Assembly (NCBI GenBank): GCA_024690635.1
Contig: JAILOW010000029.1
Span: 1-21,081 of the forward strand
Length of the DNA: 21,081 nucleotides
Direction of reading: 5' to 3'
Source: Butyrivibrio sp.
GTDB taxonomy: Bacteria > Bacillota_A > Clostridia > Lachnospirales > Lachnospiraceae
The translations under genes and the position numbers were made by a program. Of this stretch, positions 14,933 through 21,081 are shown piece by piece (position 1 is the first letter of the stretch; every line of letters begins with the position of its first letter). The notes beneath the pieces were generated by a model. The model was given only the letters and a program-made list of their open reading frames with translations. It ran no database searches and was not told the origin of the DNA.

Positions 14933-17900
14933 ATGATGAAGAGGTTTAGTAGAAAGTTAGTAGCTTTCTTGCTGGCGGCGAGCATGGTGGTGCCTAGTGA
15001 AGGGACTACTGCTTTTGCGGCAGGAAGTGAAGAGGAGCTTATTGAGGCAGCGGCAGAGGCAAGTTCTGCTGCGTCAGTAGGTGACAGTATAGAAAGGAAC
15101 AAAGAGGACGAATCTGATGCGGCCAGCGAGGGAAGTACTCCCGGCGATGAGTCTGTTAGAGGAAATTCGGGACAGGCAAGTTCTGAGGCTTCAGGTGAAG
15201 CGTCTGTAGAGGCATCTTCTGAGGGCTCTTCAGAGGAGGCAGATGAGGCTGATTCAGAAGATTCCGCTGAAGAAGATGCTGCGGATGATGCTTCATCTTT
15301 GGGTTCGTCCGAGGACGCTTCAGATGCTGCAAGTCTTATGAGTAGCGACGAGGATCTGGCTGCGGCTTATGGGTCTTTTGAAGATATTTCGGAAGCTTAT
15401 GTGGCTCCCGGTTATATCGGTGTCTACACAGAGGATGAAGTTGAGGAGTACTTCCTTGAGAACTATACAGAGGAAGAGCTCTGTCCCGAGTTCGATCCCG
15501 ATGAGGAGATCCTTGTTACCGGCGCAGGTAGCGGACTTAAGGAAGCTCTTAAGAAGAGGGAAACAAGCTACTCCTACAGCACAGGTTCTTTTGAGCCCAA
15601 AAAAGATATCGCTGCTGCTCTTAAGGATACTAATGAGACAGATCCCAAGGGCGGAGACTACATCAGAGGAAATCTTATTGGTTACTACGCTTACTACTCG
15701 GGTGGGACTATGACTCTTACCTTGCATTGGGCTTCATACGGAAATGCTGCCAAGGAAGAGAAGGAAGTTGATGCCAAGGTAAAGGAGATTGTAAGCGACC
15801 TTAATCTTAAATCCGATGAGCTTTCAGAGTATGACAAGGCTCTGGCAATTCACGACTACCTTGTAAATACCATTAAATATACCAACGACGGAAAAGACGG
15901 ATGCCACGGAACCTATGCGGCTCTTATCAATAAGAAATGTGTATGCCAGGGTTATGCCAATGCCTTTACAAGGCTTACAAGAGAGGCAGGCCTTGCGTCC
16001 AAGTACATTACCGGTATGCGTATCAATCATGCCTGGAACCTTGTAAGGGTTCAGGGTGGTACCGATCCTGACAGACCCTGGTACAACGTGGACATTACCT
16101 GGGATGATCCTGTTGGAAGTGCGGATTATTACGAGACTACTTATTTCCTGAAAAACGATCTGGAATTTACAGATCACCCAAGGGATGATGAGTTTACCAC
16201 ATCATCTTATGTTTCTGCACACCCCATTTCACGCTATTCCTGGGGAATGGAGGATATAGACCGCGCGAATGCTGCAAATATCGAAGTGGAGTTCACAGGT
16301 GTTGACGGCAAGACCTATACCACAACCGCAAGGCAGGGAGTTCCCAAGCTTGTTGTCTTTTACCGTACAACATGCTATAACTCTCAGACTACCATCAAGT
16401 CTCTTGCAGGCAGCAAGATGGTTAAAAAAGGCAAAGTGGATGTTCTTGCCATAAGTGTTGACGGAGAGTCCAAGGATAAGATAAAAGCCTTCAGGGATAA
16501 GTATGCCAAGGGCTCAAAGATACAGTTTGCGTTTGCGGATAAGGAATCTGTTAATGATGTTTTTCTCAGCTACGCAGGAATATTTAACTCATATTCTTCA
16601 AGTCTTCCTGATATCTATATGATAGATGAGAACAACATGGTGCAGTTCTATAATACAGGGCTTATCAACGCTGATGTGATAAGCAGCACTCACATGATAT
16701 ATCTCAAGGAAAACTGGGATCCCGACGCTGATACCAAGTCGGTAGAGATCAGAAAGTTTGTAAGTGACTATGATATTGAAATCAATAAATACACCAAGGT
16801 AAAATCCGGTTCTACTTATTCACTTAAATACGGCGATGAGATCTGCCTTAAGGGTGTGGCAATTCCCAACAAAAAGGGAATCGTAGGATTTACCGCTGCA
16901 ACTGCGGTTACAATAAACGATCCCGGTCATGTTCTTGAATACGACGAAGAGAACAGTATCTTTACAGGAATTAGTAAAGGTACGGCAACAGTAACCTTTG
17001 CATCTGTTTACAATGACAGCGTAAAAGCAACTGTAAAGATCAAGGTACTGCCTGCTCCTATAAAGTCCATTGCATTTGATAAAAAGAACCTGTCACTTCC
17101 TGTTGAAGTGGATACAAGAAACAGTCGTAATCCTGAGGATGTGCTGAAAGTTCTTTACAATCCCGATCCTACAACGGACAGTAAAGATGCGACATTTACG
17201 ACCTCCAACGACAAGATCGTTACCATCGAAAAGACAGGTGAAAACACTGTAAGTGTAAAGGCAGTCGGAGTGGGAACCGCCATCATAACAGCAAAGTGTA
17301 TGGGAAAGACCGCAAGCTGCAGGATCACCACCTACAAGCCTCTTAAGATGGTAAGTGTGATCAGCAATACCGACACAAGTCTTTACATCGGAGAGACGGC
17401 AAGATTTTCCTATCATATAGAGCCTGCTGATGCTACCCTTACAAAAGGTGTTACCTGGACTTCTGTTAATGACAAGATTGAGATATATCCCAGCGCGGAT
17501 GGAAGCTATTGCACTGTAAAAGCTGTAAAACCCGGAAACGCAAATGTTTCTGTAACCGCCGAAGGATGCAATGCGGGTTACGGAATAGATGTTTATTCTT
17601 CTGATATAACACTGGATATTCAGGGAGGTGATCTCCCCGAGGGCGTAAGCGAAGTGCACCCTGCCGTTTACGGAAAAGCAGTTGGTAAGCTTCCTTCTCC
17701 GAAAAAAGCCGACAATATATTTATGGGCTGGTATACGGAAGAAGACTGCAAAGGAAAAAGAGTTGCAGAGACTTCACCGGTTTCAAGAGCGCTTTTTGGA
17801 GACTATTCTGAGGAGTTCAAGCTCTATGCAGGTTGGAAGGAACTTGAAGAAGGTGCCATCACCATAACCGATGTGGCGGATGCTGTTTACACAGGCGCTG

Positions 17901-19774
17901 CTGTTAAGCCTTCAGTATCTGTTTACTGCGGAGATTTGCTCCTTAAGGAAGGAAAAGACTATACTGTTTCCTACAAGAACAACAAAAATGCCTTCACCTT
18001 AAACGAAGGTGAGGAAGGCTTTACAAATGCCAAGGGAGTTGTGCTGGCTCCTACAGTTACAGTAAAGGGTAAAGGAAACTTTGCGGGTACTGCGGACAGT
18101 GTTTACTTCAAGATCCAGCCCAAGCCTCTTACAGAGTCCGATATTACCGTTGATCTGTCAAAGCTTGTACTTACTGAAAATGGAAAGCTACAGAAGGTAG
18201 CTCCCAAAGTGAAATTCGGAAAGACAGTTCTTAAAAAGAACAAGGATATTGTGTATATATATCCCGGCAAGATTTACAGCATTTATGCAAGCAAGATCAG
18301 TGACGAAACCGCAGGGTCTGATGATTACAAGGTTCCGGGGCAATACGATGTCATAATAGAAGCTGCAAAGGGAAGTAACTACAAGGGCAGGATCGCTGTC
18401 ACAGAGATCATTCAGAGAAAAGATCTTTTGAAGGCATCCAAGCTTAAGGTTACGGTTCCAAAGAAGTCCTATGCTTACACAGGAGAACCCATAACACCTG
18501 AGGTTGTGGTTAAGAGCGGTAAGACTACTCTTAAAAAGTTTACTGATTATACTTTAAGATATGAAAAGAACACTGATATCGGCACAGCCACAGTATATGT
18601 TGTGGGAGCAGGTGCCTATACCGGATCTAAAAAAGCAACCTTCAAGATCACAGGAAAGAGCATTTCCAAAGCATACGTGACCCTGAGTGCAAGCTCTTTT
18701 ACCTACGACGGAACAAAGCATGTGCCTGAGGTAACTGTTAAGCTTAAAAAGACAGATGAGACTCCTCTTGTGAAGGATGTTGATTACACCGTTACATGTA
18801 ATGCTATAAATAAGGGTAAGTCAACTCTTGTGATAAAGGGTAAGGGCAAGTACACAGGCAGCATTAAAAAGACTGTGACCGTTAATGCGGCTCCCGTTAC
18901 AGGGCTTGCAGTCAGCGACGGCGCCGGAAATGTGGGCGATGAAATTGCGGTCACATATGTAAAGGGCGGCGTAAGCCCAGCAGTAACCGTTAAATCAGGC
19001 GATGTAACTTTGGTAAAGAATAAAGACTATAAATTAAAGTACAGCAATACCACCAAAGTCTTTACGGGTAAAAAAGGGAGCGATGAATTTAATGCCGCAG
19101 CGGGACTTAAGAATGCACCCTGCATCACAGTTACAGGTAAGGGTAACTTCAAGGGAACAATGAAGGTTTATTACAGGATCCTTCCTTCTGCCCTTAAGAA
19201 CGATACTCCCGGCGTAAAAGTGAACGCCGCTGATGTTATCTACAATCAGTCAGCAGGTAAGTGGAAGAGCGCTGTATACGTAACTGATGTAAACGGAAAA
19301 GCTCTTGTTGCCGGAGCAGATTATGACAAAAATGTGGTTTATAAATATGAAGCGGAAGCTGCCATGACCGATGGAAGCACAAGGGATGTGGGAACAGAGG
19401 CGGTTGCATCTGACAGCCCCAAGGCAGGAACCGCCATCAGAGCTATTATCACCGGCGCGGGAGCTTATGCCGGAACAGAGCTTTCTGTTGTTTATCATGT
19501 GATCGATAAAGAAAAGAGCGCAGGGGTATTTACCTTCAGGATCCCTGATCAGACCTATACAGGTAAGGCTATCGATAATCTTACAATGGAGATCATGACC
19601 GTTACAAAGGGAAGCGAAGCAGCAGATCCTTCCAACTTTGAGATCGTTCCCGGCAGCTACGTATCCAATGTAAATGTCGGAACAGCCAAAGTCACCGTAA
19701 GAGGAAAGAGCGAAAAAGGCTATGGCGGAACAAAGGTTGTGACCTTTAAGATCCTGAAAAAGTCACTTAAGTAA
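14933..19774 (+). CDS. Secreted transglutaminase-like/thioredoxin-like fusion with Ig, InlB-type and YDG/MBG-like repeats
   Basis: 1,613 residues; ATG 14936 is equally possible, 8 bases after AAGAGG. A signal peptide (cleavage near AFA-A, 29/30) precedes an acidic Ser/Glu/Ala segment (about 32-153). The transglutaminase-like core is at about 298-410, with the Cys-His-Asp triad C338 (CVCQGYA), H366 (NHAWN) and D387 (VDITWDDP). In bacteria this fold may cross-link, cleave peptides or be structural, so the reaction is open. A TlpA/AhpC-like thioredoxin fold follows (about 444-593), with the active site reduced to C481-Y-N-S484 and a probable cis-Pro P559. Three Ig-like (Big_2-type) modules (about 604-890), one InlB/Flg_new unit (about 892-969, with FMGWYTEEDC), and about seven YDG/MBG-like repeats (about 972-1613) complete it. 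No wall-sorting signal is seen. It has its own terminator and no partner gene beside it. Confidence 0.88.
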   Translation: MMKRFSRKLVAFLLAASMVVPSEGTTAFAAGSEEELIEAAAEASSAASVGDSIERNKEDESDAASEGSTPGDESVRGNSGQASSEASGEASVEASSEGSSEEADEADSEDSAEEDAADDASSLGSSEDASDAASLMSSDEDLAAAYGSFEDISEAYVAPGYIGVYTEDEVEEYFLENYTEEELCPEFDPDEEILVTGAGSGLKEALKKRETSYSYSTGSFEPKKDIAAALKDTNETDPKGGDYIRGNLIGYYAYYSGGTMTLTLHWASYGNAAKEEKEVDAKVKEIVSDLNLKSDELSEYDKALAIHDYLVNTIKYTNDGKDGCHGTYAALINKKCVCQGYANAFTRLTREAGLASKYITGMRINHAWNLVRVQGGTDPDRPWYNVDITWDDPVGSADYYETTYFLKNDLEFTDHPRDDEFTTSSYVSAHPISRYSWGMEDIDRANAANIEVEFTGVDGKTYTTTARQGVPKLVVFYRTTCYNSQTTIKSLAGSKMVKKGKVDVLAISVDGESKDKIKAFRDKYAKGSKIQFAFADKESVNDVFLSYAGIFNSYSSSLPDIYMIDENNMVQFYNTGLINADVISSTHMIYLKENWDPDADTKSVEIRKFVSDYDIEINKYTKVKSGSTYSLKYGDEICLKGVAIPNKKGIVGFTAATAVTINDPGHVLEYDEENSIFTGISKGTATVTFASVYNDSVKATVKIKVLPAPIKSIAFDKKNLSLPVEVDTRNSRNPEDVLKVLYNPDPTTDSKDATFTTSNDKIVTIEKTGENTVSVKAVGVGTAIITAKCMGKTASCRITTYKPLKMVSVISNTDTSLYIGETARFSYHIEPADATLTKGVTWTSVNDKIEIYPSADGSYCTVKAVKPGNANVSVTAEGCNAGYGIDVYSSDITLDIQGGDLPEGVSEVHPAVYGKAVGKLPSPKKADNIFMGWYTEEDCKGKRVAETSPVSRALFGDYSEEFKLYAGWKELEEGAITITDVADAVYTGAAVKPSVSVYCGDLLLKEGKDYTVSYKNNKNAFTLNEGEEGFTNAKGVVLAPTVTVKGKGNFAGTADSVYFKIQPKPLTESDITVDLSKLVLTENGKLQKVAPKVKFGKTVLKKNKDIVYIYPGKIYSIYASKISDETAGSDDYKVPGQYDVIIEAAKGSNYKGRIAVTEIIQRKDLLKASKLKVTVPKKSYAYTGEPITPEVVVKSGKTTLKKFTDYTLRYEKNTDIGTATVYVVGAGAYTGSKKATFKITGKSISKAYVTLSASSFTYDGTKHVPEVTVKLKKTDETPLVKDVDYTVTCNAINKGKSTLVIKGKGKYTGSIKKTVTVNAAPVTGLAVSDGAGNVGDEIAVTYVKGGVSPAVTVKSGDVTLVKNKDYKLKYSNTTKVFTGKKGSDEFNAAAGLKNAPCITVTGKGNFKGTMKVYYRILPSALKNDTPGVKVNAADVIYNQSAGKWKSAVYVTDVNGKALVAGADYDKNVVYKYEAEAAMTDGSTRDVGTEAVASDSPKAGTAIRAIITGAGAYAGTELSVVYHVIDKEKSAGVFTFRIPDQTYTGKAIDNLTMEIMTVTKGSEAADPSNFEIVPGSYVSNVNVGTAKVTVRGKSEKGYGGTKVVTFKILKKSLK
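17846..19771 (+). repeat. YDG/MBG-like protein repeat tail of the transglutaminase-like protein
   Basis: About seven diverged units share the pattern of the glycosidase tail, for example GKDYTVSYKNN with GKGNFAGT, TDYTLRYEKN with GAGAYTGS, and VDYTVTC with GKGKYTGS. The last three units align in order with the last three of the glycosidase. Both end in a unit with VPGSYVSN (here residues 1572-1579) and a GTAKVT strand. Two of the penultimate units share the form (D/A)G(T/A)DY(E/D)K(K/N)(I/V)VY. Confidence 0.75.
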
Positions 19775-19832
19775 AAATGCCTTAAACAGAGGATTTTTAT
19801 AACGAGAGTTAACGTAATACCGTGCAATTGCT

Positions 19833-19870
19833 GGGCGTTTATGAACGAAAATTTCATAAACGCCCTTTTT
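19833..19870 (+). terminator. Rho-independent terminator after the transglutaminase-like gene
   Basis: A perfect 13-bp stem (GGGCGTTTATGAA 19833-19845 with TTCATAAACGCCC 19853-19865), a 7-base loop and five Ts to 19870. Bases 19775-19832 before it show nothing recognisable. Confidence 0.93.
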
Positions 19871-19924
19871 ATGCTGAAAATAACTTGCAGAGCCCTGTAT
19901 AAATTTACAAAAAAGTATGTTAAT

Positions 19925-19954
19925 TTGTTAACCAATTTGTTATTCTAGTATACA
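19925..19954 (+). promoter_or_regulatory. Candidate promoter of the InlB-repeat protein gene, with direct repeats
   Basis: TTGTTA (19925-19930), an 18-base spacer and TATACA (19949-19954) give a reasonable sigma-A promoter 65 bases before the start codon. The 9-base direct repeat AATTTGTTA occurs at 19922-19930 and 19934-19942, overlapping the -35 and spacer. The 12-base spacing would place the two copies close to one helical turn apart. Confidence 0.5.
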
Positions 19955-19967
19955 GACTCGGGAAATA

Positions 19968-19995
19968 CTGCTCCGAAAAAAGGGGGCAGATTTTT
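19968..19995 (+). terminator. Terminator-like hairpin in the leader of the InlB-repeat protein gene
   Basis: CTGCTCC (19968-19974) pairs with GGGGCAG (19983-19989) with one G-U pair, and TTTTT follows at 19991-19995. It lies between the candidate promoter and the RBS (AAGGAGAGG, 20006-20014), where a terminator would attenuate the gene. The stem is only 7 bp, so function is uncertain. Confidence 0.4.
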
Positions 19996-20018
19996 ATAAA
20001 ATAATAAGGAGAGGTGTT

Positions 20019-21081
20019 ATGAATAAGAAACTTGTAAACAGAGTTTTGAGTTTGGCTCTTTCCATGGCACTGGCACTTACATCATTTGTGCCTGTCCATG
20101 CAGAAGAGGGACTTGCAGATCTTGCCGATGATTCGGCTGTAGAAGCATCCCTTGAGACATCTGTAGTGGAAGAGACAACAGAAGCTGACACTGAGGAAGT
20201 GACAGCAGATGACGAACAGAAGGACGAGGGCGAAGAGGTTGCAGCTGAGCCTGAGACTTCTGATGAAGAGGAAGCTTCCGAAGAAGCCGGTGAGGCTTCA
20301 GGAGTGACTGATGAGGAGGAAGAGCTGGTAAGCGATGGGCCCAACGAAACTGTTTGCACTATTTCCTTCCATCTTAACGGAGGCGAATTTGATGAAGCGG
20401 ATGCGGCACTATATGTCCATGAAGATGGTGACTATGCAGCATACGGCGTATCAGATCTCGATGACCCAACATTAGTGCTTAAAGCAGCAAAAAAAGACGG
20501 CGCGACTTTTAAAGGCTGGTATACAACCGAAGATTTCAGCGACAATGCTTTTGTCTATAATGAAGGAGAAGGAACATATACTTGGGAGTTTGGGCTTGAT
20601 GAGAGAATGGATGTTTACGCAAAATTCGAAGCTGTATCCCATGCAACCTTCAATTTCTATGGAGAAGGAGCAGACGGAGAGGACCCCATTTGTTCTGTTG
20701 ATGTAGAAGGAAAGCTTAATTCCGAGACAGGAAAGTACGATTTTACTGTTCCTTCTAAGGATGGAGAAGGCAATGACATTGTTGCCACACCTGAGGATTA
20801 TTTTATATTTAATGGCTGGTATAGCAGCAAAGATGCTGATATTCATGCTCCTGAAGATGTAGAATATATCACACTTGGCGAAACTGTTCTTTCAGCAGAG
20901 GAAGCAAAACCTGAGGCATTTAACATCTACGGTCAGTGGCAGGATAAGGCTGTTGTTGTAAAGGTTGATGTTCCTGTAAGCGCAGGTGAGTTTAAGGTTA
21001 TTGCAGGAATAGGCAATGGTCAGACTGTGCCTGTATATCATCTTGGTGATACCCTTATAATCGGTACTACAGAGTACGGCA
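20019..21081 (+). CDS. Secreted InlB-type repeat protein, N-terminal 354 residues (3' end outside window)
   Basis: This reading frame opens at ATG 20019 with a strong AAGGAGAGG ribosome site and stays open to the window end. A clear signal peptide (MNKKLVNRVLSLALSMALALTSFVPVHA, cleavage after residue 28) is followed by an acidic Glu/Asp/Ala/Ser segment (about 29-107), as in the two other secreted proteins of the window. Two InlB/Flg_new-type units follow. The first is about 108-205 (CTISFHLNGGEFDE, then ATFKGWYTTEDFSDNAF, closing VYAKF). The second is about 207-310 (ATFNFYGEGADG, then FNGWYSSKDAD, closing IYGQW). A further beta-rich unit begins at about 311. These repeats are typical of long surface adhesin-like proteins. 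No enzyme domain is visible in the part present, so its function is unknown. Cell-surface or extracellular location is inferred. Confidence 0.88.
   Translation, partial: MNKKLVNRVLSLALSMALALTSFVPVHAEEGLADLADDSAVEASLETSVVEETTEADTEEVTADDEQKDEGEEVAAEPETSDEEEASEEAGEASGVTDEEEELVSDGPNETVCTISFHLNGGEFDEADAALYVHEDGDYAAYGVSDLDDPTLVLKAAKKDGATFKGWYTTEDFSDNAFVYNEGEGTYTWEFGLDERMDVYAKFEAVSHATFNFYGEGADGEDPICSVDVEGKLNSETGKYDFTVPSKDGEGNDIVATPEDYFIFNGWYSSKDADIHAPEDVEYITLGETVLSAEEAKPEAFNIYGQWQDKAVVVKVDVPVSAGEFKVIAGIGNGQTVPVYHLGDTLIIGTTEYG

Noticed and set aside
1..21081. CRISPR array, insertion sequence, prophage or toxin-antitoxin genes
   Set aside because: No regularly spaced direct repeats, transposase or integrase motifs, or small overlapping gene pairs of that type were found on either strand.

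Overview
The window looks like a chromosomal segment of a low-to-moderate GC Firmicute of the Lachnospiraceae type, probably close to Butyrivibrio or Pseudobutyrivibrio. This is an inference from four things. There is a spoVG-pth-mfd housekeeping order. There is a lysine-rich H1-like protein with a small C-terminal domain of the type I associate with DUF6465. There are very large secreted proteins built from Ig-like, InlB-type and YDG/MBG-like repeats. Ribosome binding sites are strong (GGAGG/AAGGAG) and the terminators are classical. No RNA gene, insertion sequence, CRISPR array or phage gene was found.

Layout. 1-116 is the 3' end of spoVG, followed by a hairpin terminator. 186-4375 is pth and mfd, overlapping by an ATGA. 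4552-12423 is one giant secreted glycosidase of about 2,620 residues. It has three GH43 five-bladed propeller modules, each with candidate catalytic residues, plus carbohydrate-binding, LamG-like and Ig-like modules and a C-terminal repeat tail. A perfect two-way hairpin at 12475-12508 separates it from a convergent PLP aminotransferase gene (12565-13755, minus). Divergent promoters lie between that gene and the H1-like gene at 13974-14597. A 335-bp intergenic stretch (14598-14932) holds a terminator, a 139-bp complex palindrome with perfect 22-bp arms, and the promoter region of the next gene. 14933-19774 encodes a secreted protein joining a transglutaminase-like domain to a thioredoxin-like domain with a CxxS site, then Ig-like, InlB-like and YDG/MBG-like repeats. 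20019-21081 is the start of a third secreted protein with InlB-type repeats that runs off the end.

How it fits together. The left part is housekeeping (tRNA recycling and transcription-coupled repair). The rest is mostly a set of separately transcribed genes for big cell-surface or extracellular proteins. All three secreted proteins share a signal peptide followed directly by an approximately 80-125 residue acidic, low-complexity segment. The two complete ones also share a collinear C-terminal repeat module ending in a VPGSYVSN-containing repeat. No LPXTG, SLH or choline-binding signal is seen, so this module is a candidate surface-retention domain. The most interesting items are that shared architecture, the transglutaminase/CxxS-thioredoxin fusion, and the 139-bp palindromic element.
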